Source: an uncultured Opitutaceae bacterium
Lineage (GTDB): Bacteria > Verrucomicrobiota > Verrucomicrobiia > Opitutales > Opitutaceae
Direction of reading: 5' to 3'
Assembly (NCBI GenBank): GCA_903891325.1
Contig: CAITEC010000059.1
Span: 1-36,618 of the forward strand
Length of the DNA: 36,618 nt
Each line of letters begins with the position of its first letter. Positions within the stretch are counted from its first letter, which is position 1. Below are positions 8,091 to 15,534 of the stretch, one piece after another. A program made the translations under genes and the position numbers. The notes under the pieces were generated by a model, which ran no database searches, was not told the DNA's origin, and saw only the letters and a list, made by a program, of their open reading frames with translations.

Positions 8091-9075
8091 GCCGGTCGTT
8101 GATCGCCTCGGCCAGGCCCCCGCCGCGGAGGAGGGACAGGTTGATCCGCTTGAATCCCTTGGCGTCGATCCGGCGAAGGGTGGCGAAGAGCCGGCGCGCC
8201 GCGGCCGGGAGGTTGCCGCGGGCGTCGAGCCAGAAATCGCCGGGGCCGGCCCGCCCCCGGGGGCGGGCGAGGAAGAGCCAGGCTTCGGCCGGGGCGGCGC
8301 GCCTAGCGGCGGCCCCGGGCAGCCGGTCGAGGATCGCGACGGGCGTGCGGGGGCTGTAGTGCCGCGCGAGCAGCCCGGGGGCGAGCTGGGGCCCGCGCCG
8401 GGACACCGGCCGGCCGGCGGGTCCGGCGACCGGGACACCAAGCACCCGCTCGAGTTGGGCGCGGGTGATCGCCCCGGGGCGAAGGAGGCGCGGCGCACGG
8501 GGATTGCGAAGATCGACGATCGTCGACTCGAGCCCGATCCGCGAGGGGCCGCCGTCGAGGATGTGCGCGATCCGGTCGCCCAGGCCGTCGCGCACGTGCG
8601 CGGCGGTCGTCGGGCTGACATAGCCGAAGGGGTTTGCGCTGGGCGCAGCGAGCGGACGGCCCGCCAGGAGGATCAGCCGGCGAAAGAGCGGATGGGCGGG
8701 CATTCGCACGGCGACGCTCGGCCGGCCGGCGGAGACGACATCGGGGATGCGGGGTTTCTTCCCCAGGACAAGCGTGAGCGGCCCCGGCCAGAATTTTTCC
8801 GCGAGCCGGTACGCGGCCGGGTTTGGCTCGGCGACCAGGGCCAGGTCGTCGACCGAGCCGATGTGCACGATGAGGGGATCGGAGGCGGGCCGGCGCTTGG
8901 CCTTGAATATCCCGCGGCAGGCCCGCGCGCTGAAGGCGTCCGCCGCCAGCCCGTAGACGGTCTCCGTCGGCACGGCGACCAGCCCGCCCTCGCGCAGGAT
9001 GCGCGCGAGCCGGGCCAGGGTGCGCGGCGTGCCCCGGTGGATTTGGGCGGGCGGCTTTGGGCGGGCGGGCGGCAT
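8026..9075 (-). CDS. L-threonylcarbamoyladenylate synthase (Sua5/TsaC long form)
   Basis: 349 aa enzyme forming threonylcarbamoyl-AMP from threonine, bicarbonate and ATP, the first step of t6A37 tRNA modification. The N-terminal YrdC domain shows GGLVAVPTETVYGLAADAF, KRRPASDPLIVHI, WPGPLTLVL, VAVRMPAHP and the PLAAPSANPFGYVSPTTAAHV nucleotide-binding segment. A C-terminal Sua5 domain follows after the LLRPGAITRAQLERVLG linker, preceded by GLLARHYSPRTPV. The length agrees with Sua5 proteins (about 330-350 aa). The extreme C-terminus is basic and low-complexity and overlaps the 3' end of hisC on the opposite strand by 65 bp. Confidence 0.92.
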   Translation of the reverse strand: MPPARPKPPAQIHRGTPRTLARLARILREGGLVAVPTETVYGLAADAFSARACRGIFKAKRRPASDPLIVHIGSVDDLALVAEPNPAAYRLAEKFWPGPLTLVLGKKPRIPDVVSAGRPSVAVRMPAHPLFRRLILLAGRPLAAPSANPFGYVSPTTAAHVRDGLGDRIAHILDGGPSRIGLESTIVDLRNPRAPRLLRPGAITRAQLERVLGVPVAGPAGRPVSRRGPQLAPGLLARHYSPRTPVAILDRLPGAAARRAAPAEAWLFLARPRGRAGPGDFWLDARGNLPAAARRLFATLRRIDAKGFKRINLSLLRGGGLAEAINDRLRRAGRPSPAAAARSARASRS

Positions 9076-9082
9076 GCTGGCA

Positions 9083-9111
9083 CGAAAAAGGCCGGAGCAA
9101 AACGACTCCGG
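9083..9111 (-). terminator. Intrinsic terminator after rpsR
   Basis: On the minus strand, a perfect 8-bp stem GGCCGGAG/CTCCGGCC with an 8-nt loop is followed by five T. It lies between the rpsR stop (9137) and the start of the Sua5 gene (9075), so it should end the rpsR transcript before that gene. Confidence 0.8.
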
Positions 9112-9136
9112 CCTCGGGGAAAAAATCGCCTGACGA

Positions 9137-9340
9137 TTACTGCGCCAGGAGCAGGTTGCGCGACTGCTTGAGCGTCCGGGTGATGGCGCGCTGGTGCTTG
9201 GCCGTGAGGCCGGTGTACTTGCGCGGCAGGATCTTGCCCGTGTCCGTCACGAAGCGGCTCATGGCCTGGGGGGTCGTGAAGGGAATCTCCGCGGGAGTCG
9301 GTGTCTGCGTCAGCGTCGTTTTTTGCTCAGGTGTGCTCAT
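9137..9340 (-). CDS. rpsR: 30S ribosomal protein bS18
   Basis: 67 aa. The conserved S18 core is present: DTGKILPRKYTGLTAKHQRAITRTLKQSRNLLL. The N-terminal ~25 residues (Thr/Pro-rich) are divergent, as is usual for the family. The ATG at 9340 is chosen because upstream in-frame codons have no homology. No rpsF, ssb or rplI neighbours are present, so rpsR stands alone here. The start is preceded by CACCTCCC rather than a Shine-Dalgarno sequence. It ends at an intrinsic terminator (9083-9111). Confidence 0.93.
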   Translation of the reverse strand: MSTPEQKTTLTQTPTPAEIPFTTPQAMSRFVTDTGKILPRKYTGLTAKHQRAITRTLKQSRNLLLAQ

Positions 9341-9414
9341 GGGAGGTGAGACGATAGATTTCCAACCGGGCTTGTCAACGACGCATCCGCCCCTCACGTT
9401 CTCCCCCCTGACGA

Positions 9415-9488
9415 GGGGTCGTAGCTCAACTGGATAGAGCAATTCCGTCCTAAGGAAAAGGTTGTGGGTTCAACTCCCGCCGACCCCA
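9415..9488 (+). tRNA. tRNA-Arg (anticodon CCT)
   Basis: A full cloverleaf can be drawn. Acceptor GGGGTCG pairs with CGACCCC; the D stem is GCTC/GAGC; the anticodon stem is ATTCC/GGAAA (first pair A-A mismatched) with loop GTCCTAA, giving anticodon CCT for AGG; the variable loop is AGGTT; the T stem is GTGGG/CCCGC with loop TTCAACT; the discriminator is A at 9488. CCA is not encoded. A structured repeat begins exactly at the discriminator base. Confidence 0.93.
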
Positions 9489-9588
9489 GTCTTTGCCGCC
9501 GCGTCAGCGGCGCAAAGACTGGCCCGGCGGATGCCCGCGTTCAGCGGGCAGTAGACGGGCAGAGAACTAGTGGGCGGCAAAGCCTGGC
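9488..9588 (+). repeat. Structured intergenic repeat, copy 2, abutting tRNA-Arg
   Basis: Begins at the last base of the tRNA. Hairpin 1 (9488-9520) is AGTCTTTGCCGCC with GGCGCAAAGACT. Hairpin 2 pairs TGCCCGC (9532-9538) with GCGGGCA (9544-9550), loop GTTCA, within the outer pair GCCCG/CGGGC (9522-9526, 9556-9560). The tail AGAGAACTAGTG (9561-9572) and GCGGCAAAGCC follow as in copy 1 at 4130-4265. Confidence 0.87.
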
Positions 9589-9610
9589 AAGCCAGTCTCC
9601 AGACAAGTTA

Positions 9611-9669
9611 GCGTCAGCGGCGCAAAGATTGGCCCGGCTCTTTTCCGCATTGCGGAAAAGAGACGGGCC
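9611..9669 (+). repeat. Structured intergenic repeat, partial copy 3
   Basis: Carries only the right arm of hairpin 1 (GCGTCAGCGGCGCAAAGATT) and then hairpin 2 with a different but perfectly paired 11-bp stem: CTCTTTTCCGC (9638-9648) with GCGGAAAAGAG (9652-9662), loop ATT, closed by GGCCCG (9631-9636) and CGGGCC (9664-9669). The rest of the 379-bp gap, to 9867, holds repeats of GGTTCGCCC (about 9704-9727) and the CCTGAGA-type copy C; no gene was seen. Confidence 0.8.
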
Positions 9670-9740
9670 CTCCCGAACAGCGATTTGATAAGTCCGCCGA
9701 CGCGGTTCGCCCAAAGGTTCGCCCGAAGGTTTGACCGATT

Positions 9741-9781
9741 GACTCAGGCTTCAGGTCTCCGGTCTCAGGTCTCAGGTTTCT
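9741..9781 (-). repeat. Dispersed CCTGAGA-type repeat, copy C (partial, inverted)
   Basis: Read on the minus strand, this stretch matches the array part of the copy at 36503-36602, including the stretch CCTGAGACCGGAGACCTGAA, but it lacks the 52-bp core. It lies between the tRNA-linked repeats and the histidine kinase gene. Confidence 0.75.
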
Positions 9782-9867
9782 GCCAGTCCCCCCCCGTGTC
9801 ATCCCCCATCCTACACCCCTTCATCATTGTCATATCCCCGAACTTCGATTGAGAGTACCCTCCACCA

Positions 9868-12495
9868 ATGGTCGCCTGGGTCGCCAAACTTACCCGACGG
9901 AACAGCTCTGTCGTCTGGGGTGTTATCCTTATCCTCGGCATTGTCGCGGGCATTTTTGGGGAGTTGGCGGCGGATGAGAACCAGGCTTCGGGCCTCGCCG
10001 CGCAGGCCCTGCACGCGAGCGCGGCCCTGCCGGCGGACGCCATCGGCGCACTCACCGGCACGTCCGCCGACGCGTCCAGCCCGAACCTGACGCTCGTCAG
10101 GGAACGGCTCGCGCTTCTCCAGACCTTCATCCCTGACGCCCACCTGCTCTTCATCGTTCGCGTGGACCCGGCGACGGGGAAGGTCGCCTATCTCGCGGAC
10201 TCCGGAAAGCCGGGCTCGGGTGGCCTCCTGCCCGGCGACACCTATGCGAACGCGGCGCTCCTGCCCGCGCTCAAGCGGGTGACCGCAACCAATATCCCCT
10301 CCGCACAGGGCCCGGTGTCGGATGTGGCGGGAACCTGGGCCATGGGTTTTGCGCCGATCACCGGCGGATCGGCCGTCGGCGAGGTGCTCGGGGTTGACGT
10401 GGCGGCCTCGGCCTGGACGCGGTCGGCCTGGATGCGCGGGTTCCACGACGCCCTCTACACCTGGCTGATCCTGGGCCTGCCCTTCGGGATCCTCCGCGAG
10501 ATGCGCGGGCGCGGGGAGCAGCGCAAGGCGATCCGGAACCTGCTGGGCGCGATCGAGCAGAGCCATTCCGCGGTGATGATCATCGACCTGGACAACTGCA
10601 TCGAGTACGTGAACGCGAGCCTGTGCGAGCAGGTCGGCTACACGCGCCGCGAGCTCCTGGGCCGGCCGTGGCGCGACTTCCAGCAGCCCGAGACGCCGGC
10701 GGAGCGGCTGGCCGACATGTCGGCCGCCGTGCGGTCCGGCAATTCCTGGCGCGGGGAGTGGTTCAACCGCCGGCGCAACGGAGAGATATTCCCCGTCCGC
10801 GGCGTCCTTTCCCCCGTGCGCGACCGCGACGGGAGGATGACCTGCTTCGTCGCGGTGTTCGAGGACATGACCGAGCTCAAGCGGAGCGAGGCCGCGCTCC
10901 TGGCGGCGCTCGGCCGCGCGGAGGCGGGGGACCGGGCGAAGAGCCAGTTCCTCGCGACCATGAGCCACGAGGTCCGTACGCCCCTCAACGGCATCGTCGG
11001 GTTCACAAGCCTCCTCCTCGGGATGCCGCTGACCCCGGAGCAGGACGAGTACATCCAGATCATCCGGTCCAACGGGGAGGCGCTGATCCAGCTCACCGGG
11101 GACATCCTCGACTTCGCGCACATCGAGTCCGGCAGCCTGAAACTCGAGCCAAAGCCCTGCAGCCCCCGGGTCTTCGTCGAGGCCACCTTGGACCTGCTGG
11201 CGGTGCAGGCCGCGGCCAAGAAGATCGAGCTGGTCCACTGGGTGGACGACTCGGTGCCCGCGTTGATCGTCGTCGACGAGGCCCGCGTCCGGCAGGTCCT
11301 CGTCAATCTTGCCGGCAACGCCGTCAAGTTCACCGAGGAGGGCGAGGTCGGGATCACCGTCCGCGCCGAGCCCAGGGACGGGGATGAGTCCGGCCGCAAC
11401 TGGCTCCTCACCTTCACGGTCCGCGACACGGGAATCGGGATCGCCCCCGAGGACCACGCGAAGCTCTTCAAGCCCTTCAACCAGGTCGACGTGTCGGACA
11501 CGCGGCGGCACGGGGGCACCGGGCTCGGCCTGGCGATCTCGAAGAACCTGGTCGAGATGATGGGCGGAAGCATCGCGGTTGACAGCGGCGCGGGCCGTGG
11601 GTCGGCATTCACCTTCGTCCTTCCGGTTGTCGCCGAGGCGGTCCCGGCGCGGGCAATCCCCGACCTGACGGGGATCCGGGTCGCGCTTGTGGCCAGGCCG
11701 GGCCCCTTCCGCCGCGAGTTTGCGCAGCTGGCGCGGCGCTGGGGCGTCCAGCTCGCCGAGCTGGAGAAGTGCGCGGACCTCGTGCGCTGCAAGAGGGACC
11801 TCACCTTCATCGAGGTCCACCCCAAGCTCGCCCAGTGCCTGGCGGCCCAGCCCGGCGAGACGCCGGACCCCGCCTGCGAGCTCGAGACCGGCTTCGTCAG
11901 CGGCGTGGACGGCCGGCAGTTTCCCTGGCTTCCCGAGAGCACCTACGCGATCGTCCCGATAACGCTCGCGCGGGAGCTGCGCTCCGCCATGCGCGGCAGC
12001 TTCGCGCACCTCATCAACAAGCCCCTGCACCACGAGGCGATGACCGACCTGGTTTCCGGCGCAAGGGCGGCCGCGGCGCCCGAGGACCGCCCGTCCCGCT
12101 TCGAGCTGAACATCCTTGTCGCGGAGGACAACGCGATCAACCAGCGCCTGGTCCAGAAGCTCCTGTGGAACCTCGGCTGCACGTCGATTCTCGTCGAGAA
12201 CGGCCGCGCGGCAATCGACGAGCTGAGCCGGGCCGCCGAGCACTACAACCTGGTCCTGATGGACCTGCACATGCCCGAGGTCGACGGCCTCGAGGCCATC
12301 CAGAAGATCCGGGCCGGCGAGGCCGGCGGCCGCGCGAAGGGGCTCTGGATCGCCGCGCTGACCGCCGACGCGCGCGGCGAGCAGAAGGAACGCGTCATGG
12401 CGGCCGGCGGCAACGACTACATAGTAAAGCCCATCAAGCTCGGTGAGCTCGCCGACGCGCTGCGGCGCTACCAGGCGGCGGCGAAGCTGCTATAG
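9868..12495 (+). CDS. Hybrid sensor histidine kinase/response regulator
   Basis: 875 aa membrane sensor. A helix at about residues 10-31 and a second at about 197-210 flank a ~165-residue periplasmic sensor region with no recognised fold. A PAS domain follows (about 228-350, HSAVMIIDLDN...). HisKA carries the phospho-acceptor His367 (SHEVRTPLNG). The HATPase domain has the N box NLAGNAVKFT and G boxes DTGIGIA and GGTGLGLAI. A region at about 605-740 looks like a decayed receiver without the phospho-acceptor Asp. A genuine receiver (about 745-872) follows, with AEDNAIN, Asp799 in LMDLHMPEVDG, and the IVKP lysine. There is no output domain, so a partner regulator must lie elsewhere. Its stop overlaps the convergent NagB-fusion stop by 6 bp. 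Confidence 0.94.
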   Translation: MVAWVAKLTRRNSSVVWGVILILGIVAGIFGELAADENQASGLAAQALHASAALPADAIGALTGTSADASSPNLTLVRERLALLQTFIPDAHLLFIVRVDPATGKVAYLADSGKPGSGGLLPGDTYANAALLPALKRVTATNIPSAQGPVSDVAGTWAMGFAPITGGSAVGEVLGVDVAASAWTRSAWMRGFHDALYTWLILGLPFGILREMRGRGEQRKAIRNLLGAIEQSHSAVMIIDLDNCIEYVNASLCEQVGYTRRELLGRPWRDFQQPETPAERLADMSAAVRSGNSWRGEWFNRRRNGEIFPVRGVLSPVRDRDGRMTCFVAVFEDMTELKRSEAALLAALGRAEAGDRAKSQFLATMSHEVRTPLNGIVGFTSLLLGMPLTPEQDEYIQIIRSNGEALIQLTGDILDFAHIESGSLKLEPKPCSPRVFVEATLDLLAVQAAAKKIELVHWVDDSVPALIVVDEARVRQVLVNLAGNAVKFTEEGEVGITVRAEPRDGDESGRNWLLTFTVRDTGIGIAPEDHAKLFKPFNQVDVSDTRRHGGTGLGLAISKNLVEMMGGSIAVDSGAGRGSAFTFVLPVVAEAVPARAIPDLTGIRVALVARPGPFRREFAQLARRWGVQLAELEKCADLVRCKRDLTFIEVHPKLAQCLAAQPGETPDPACELETGFVSGVDGRQFPWLPESTYAIVPITLARELRSAMRGSFAHLINKPLHHEAMTDLVSGARAAAAPEDRPSRFELNILVAEDNAINQRLVQKLLWNLGCTSILVENGRAAIDELSRAAEHYNLVLMDLHMPEVDGLEAIQKIRAGEAGGRAKGLWIAALTADARGEQKERVMAAGGNDYIVKPIKLGELADALRRYQAAAKLL

Positions 12496-14457
12496 GGGCG
12501 CCAGCCGGACAAAGTCGTCCGGTGCGTAGCGCTTGAACGCCTCGATGGCCTCGTACTCGGCCAGCCCGAGCGAGTTGTAGGCCTGCGCCAGCCTGCGGCC
12601 GCGGTCCTCGGAGCGTTCCCAGAATTCGCTCCGCTCCTTGCCGATGAACAGGGACTGGTCCTTCTGGGTCTGGTGGCGGAAGATCGCCCGCCTGCGGCGG
12701 AGCACCTCGACGGGGCTGAGCGGCACGGCCATGTCGATCTCGGCGAGCGGCCACTCGGCCCAGGCGCCACGGTAGAGCCACAGCTCGGCCTCCTGCAGCC
12801 AGGGTTCCCCCGCGGCGCGCGCCAGCGCCTCGCGCAGGACGCGCAGGCAGAGCCGGTGGGTGCCGTGCGGATCGTCCAGGTCGCCGGCCGCGTAGATCAG
12901 GTGGGGGCGCAGGTCCATCAGCAGCCGGTGAACGGCCGCGATGTCGGCCTCCCCGATCCGGCGCGTCCGCGGGGACGCGCTCGCATAGAAGGGCAGGTCG
13001 AGGAAATGCAGCCGGCCCGAGGGCACGCCGCAGACCCGCGCGGCCGAGGTCGCCTCGTGCCGGCGGATGAGCGCCTTCCATCGATGGATGTCGGGGGACC
13101 CGGGCAGCGCCCCCGCGGTGTCGTAGCCCCGGCACAGGTCGGAGATCGCGTCGGCGGCGCCGGGCTGGGCGAGCCCGGCGTCGCGGGTGAACGCGAGCGC
13201 CCGCCAGACCGCCTCGTCGCCCACCGCGGTGGCGCCCGAGACCTCGTAGGCGACGTGCACCTCGTGGCCCTGGTCGACCAGCCTGCAGAGCGTTCCGCCC
13301 ATGGAGATGACGTCGTCGTCGGGATGGGGGGAAAGGACGAGGGCCCGCTTCGGGTAGACCCCCGCCGACGCGGCGCGGAGCGGCCGCACGAGCGCGTCCC
13401 CGGGCCGGGTGCGCTGGGGGTCGCGCCCCCCCGGCCATCCGGTGATCGTGTGCTGAAGCTGGTAGAACCCGGCGAGGTTGGCCTCGTAGGCGGAGCCATA
13501 GACGCGGAGGAGATCCTGGAGCCCGGCCTCGTTGTAGTCGTCGTCGGTCAGCTTGAGGATCGCCTTTTCGCAGCGCTGCGAGAGCCAGAGGATGGCGCGG
13601 CGGGTCATCCGCTCGTCCCACGACAGGCCCTGCTCCGTGAGGGGGCCGAGCTGCCAGGGGGCCCTGTACCGGGTCAGCTCCCCGGCGGCGGCCTGGTCGA
13701 GGACGAACACGGCGTTGTCGTGCTCCTGGAGGAAGGAGGCGGGAACCTGGGCCGAGCACTCGCCCTCGATCGCGGTGCGCACGATGTCCGCCTTGTGCTG
13801 GCCCCACGCCATCAGGACGATTCGCCGCGCCGACAGGATCGTCCGCACGCCCATGCCGAGCGCAAAATGGGGGGTCGCGTCGTCGCCGCCGAAGTCGCCG
13901 GCCGCGTCCCGCCGCGTCAGCGGATCGAGGGCCACGAGCCGGGTGATCGAGCGCAGGGAGCTGCCCGGTTCGTTGAAGCCGATGTGTCCGGTGCGCCCGA
14001 TCCCCAGTATCTGGAAGTCGATCCCACCGGCCGCGCGGATCTCCTCCTCGAAGGCCCCGCAGTAGGCGTCCACGCGCCCCTTCGGCACGGTCCCGTCCGG
14101 CACATGGACCTGGCCGGGCGGGATGTCCACCGCGTCGAACAGGTGCACCCGCATGAAGTGGCTGTAGCTCTGCAGGTGCGCCGGGCTGATCGGGTAGTAC
14201 TCGTCGAGGTTGAAGGTCACGACGTTTGCAAAGCTCAGGCCCTCCTCCCGGTGGAGCCGGACCAGCTCGGCGTAGAGGCTGACCGGGGTCGACCCTGTTG
14301 CCAGCCCGAGGACGGCCTTTCGCCCCGCCCGCTGGCGGGACCGGATCAGCTCGGCGATCTCGGAGGCGACGCAGTGGGAGGCCTCAAGGCTGCTCCCGAA
14401 CGCGGCTATCCGTGCGTGCTCGAAGCGTGCGGACGGCAGGACGTGGGGGGCGATCAT
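12490..14457 (-). CDS. Glucosamine-6-phosphate deaminase fused to PIG-L family domain
   Basis: 655 aa two-domain cytoplasmic protein. Residues ~1-270 are NagB-like (glucosamine-6-P to fructose-6-P and ammonia), with LGLATGSTP, FNLDEYYPI, HVPDG and GIGRTGHIGFNEPGS. The C-terminal half is a PIG-L/LmbE domain with a canonical LSPHPDDDVISMGGT zinc motif and DPHGTHR as second site. The same fusion is known in Bacteroidetes and relatives. The ATG at 14457 is preferred over 14484 because GGAG lies 9 nt upstream; either would do. The gene probably serves amino-sugar catabolism, the PIG-L part perhaps deacetylating the substrate, which is an inference. Confidence 0.92.
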   Translation of the reverse strand: MIAPHVLPSARFEHARIAAFGSSLEASHCVASEIAELIRSRQRAGRKAVLGLATGSTPVSLYAELVRLHREEGLSFANVVTFNLDEYYPISPAHLQSYSHFMRVHLFDAVDIPPGQVHVPDGTVPKGRVDAYCGAFEEEIRAAGGIDFQILGIGRTGHIGFNEPGSSLRSITRLVALDPLTRRDAAGDFGGDDATPHFALGMGVRTILSARRIVLMAWGQHKADIVRTAIEGECSAQVPASFLQEHDNAVFVLDQAAAGELTRYRAPWQLGPLTEQGLSWDERMTRRAILWLSQRCEKAILKLTDDDYNEAGLQDLLRVYGSAYEANLAGFYQLQHTITGWPGGRDPQRTRPGDALVRPLRAASAGVYPKRALVLSPHPDDDVISMGGTLCRLVDQGHEVHVAYEVSGATAVGDEAVWRALAFTRDAGLAQPGAADAISDLCRGYDTAGALPGSPDIHRWKALIRRHEATSAARVCGVPSGRLHFLDLPFYASASPRTRRIGEADIAAVHRLLMDLRPHLIYAAGDLDDPHGTHRLCLRVLREALARAAGEPWLQEAELWLYRGAWAEWPLAEIDMAVPLSPVEVLRRRRAIFRHQTQKDQSLFIGKERSEFWERSEDRGRRLAQAYNSLGLAEYEAIEAFKRYAPDDFVRLAPL

Positions 14458-14547
14458 GACGTGGTTCTCCGGTGATCTATGCATAAAAACGCGCGCGAAT
14501 GAAATGAATTGTATCAATCGCCCCGGCCGGGCATTCCTTGGGCAACG

Positions 14548-15036
14548 ATGAAGGGCATTCCGATCCTCCCCCGGTCCCTCGCCCTTGCCGCCTGCCTTGC
14601 CGCAGGCTGCTCGCATCTGGACCTCACTCCCCAGGACGACCCGGACCGCGTTCTCGACGGGACGGTTGAGTTCAGCACCGGAGCGGCCGACCTGCCGGAC
14701 GACGCGGTGGTGCAGGTGCGCGTGGTCGATGCGGTCGCCCCGTCGACCCGGACGCTTGTGACGGCCGCCGACCCGACGATGAAGCGGCCGGTCCCCCCCC
14801 CGGACATGCCGGCCGAGGTCCTGGGCGAACAGACGATACGCCATCCGTCCACCTATCCGATCCCCTTCCACGTCGAGTACCGCGCCGAGGCCGACCAGCT
14901 CAGGCACGGGCTGAATGTCGAGGCCAGGGTGTCCTACGGCGGCAGGGTGCGCTTCGTGAACCTGGACCACTACGCGATCGGGCTCAACGACTACACCGAG
15001 CCAAAGCTCATCCGCGTGGAGCCGTCCGGGCGCTGA
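14548..15036 (+). CDS. YbaY/YscW-like lipoprotein
   Basis: 162 aa. The N-terminus is a lipoprotein signal with lipobox LAAGC, putting the lipidated Cys at about residue 22. The mature part has the pattern of the YbaY/YscW beta-sandwich family: a start strand GTVEFSTGAADLPDDAVVQVRVVDA, then IPFHVEYRAEADQLRHGLNVEARVSYGGRVRF. It is anchored in the outer or inner membrane facing the periplasm. Function is unknown; the type III lipoprotein YscW is a pilot protein, but no secretion genes are present. Transcription is divergent from the NagB fusion. Confidence 0.75.
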   Translation: MKGIPILPRSLALAACLAAGCSHLDLTPQDDPDRVLDGTVEFSTGAADLPDDAVVQVRVVDAVAPSTRTLVTAADPTMKRPVPPPDMPAEVLGEQTIRHPSTYPIPFHVEYRAEADQLRHGLNVEARVSYGGRVRFVNLDHYAIGLNDYTEPKLIRVEPSGR

Positions 15037-15129
15037 AAAAACGCCGGGATTGCAAAATGGTGGCATCCGGGCGAGGGTCCCGCGCGTAGTTACCCCCGAA
15101 ACTTAAACCCAACCCGATATCACCACACT

Positions 15130-15483
15130 ATGAAACGATCGACCCGCCTCCTTGTCACCGCCGCCGCCGCCGCCGGGCTCTATGCCGGGGCGTTTGCCGC
15201 GCGCAGCTTCGCCGACGAAACCACCACGGGCTCCGGCTCGACGACCGCCACCGCCAAGGCCAAGAATTCCTGCAAGGGGCAGAACTCCTGCAAGGGTCAG
15301 GGGGGCTGCAAGGCAGGCGACAACGGCTGCGCCGGGAAGAACTCCTGCAAGGGCCATGGCGGCTGCGCGGGAACCGGCTCGTGCAAGAGCGAGGCGTCCT
15401 GCAAGAGCAAGAGCTCCTGCAAGGGCAAGGACGGCTGCACGACCAAGGCCTCCTGCAAGAGCACGGCCAAGCCGAACGCCTGA
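15130..15483 (+). CDS. Cys-rich bufferin-type RiPP precursor (BufA2-like)
   Basis: 117 aa. A Sec signal peptide (MKRSTRLLVTAAAAAGLYAG..., cleavage around residue 24-29) is followed by a Thr/Ser linker, then a core with 11 Cys at residues 48, 54, 60, 67, 73, 79, 85, 91, 97, 103 and 109. All spacings are six residues except one of seven, with units like CKGQNS, CKGQGG and CKSEAS. This is an 18-bp repeat at DNA level. Immediately downstream are a DUF692/MNIO enzyme and a DUF2063 protein, the gene set that modifies Cys in periplasmic copper-binding bufferins. The call as precursor rests on this context plus composition. No Shine-Dalgarno sequence is seen. The gene is followed by a strong terminator, so the precursor mRNA is probably the main transcript. 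Confidence 0.85.
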   Translation: MKRSTRLLVTAAAAAGLYAGAFAARSFADETTTGSGSTTATAKAKNSCKGQNSCKGQGGCKAGDNGCAGKNSCKGHGGCAGTGSCKSEASCKSKSSCKGKDGCTTKASCKSTAKPNA

Positions 15484-15497
15484 TTCCTATTTGAGCG

Positions 15498-15534
15498 GCG
15501 CGGGCGGCGGTATTCCGCCGCCCGCGCTTTTTTT
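15498..15534 (+). terminator. Perfect intrinsic terminator between precursor and maturase genes
   Basis: A perfect 13-bp stem has left arm GCGCGGGCGGCGG at 15498-15510, loop TATT, and right arm at 15515-15527, followed by seven T (15528-15534). The next base is the A of the maturase ATG (15535). This is a textbook Rho-independent terminator inside the operon, 14 bp after the precursor stop. It should strongly reduce transcription into the downstream genes and leaves no room for a ribosome binding site outside the stem. Confidence 0.92.

Noticed and set aside
9811-12270. 819-codon open frame antisense to the histidine kinase
   Set aside because: No domains; composition mirrors the opposite-strand codon bias of a well-supported kinase gene.
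15240-15480. Tandem 18-bp repeats considered as a CRISPR-like or non-coding array
   Set aside because: Units are in frame, encode the Cys ladder of a secreted precursor, and have no spacers.
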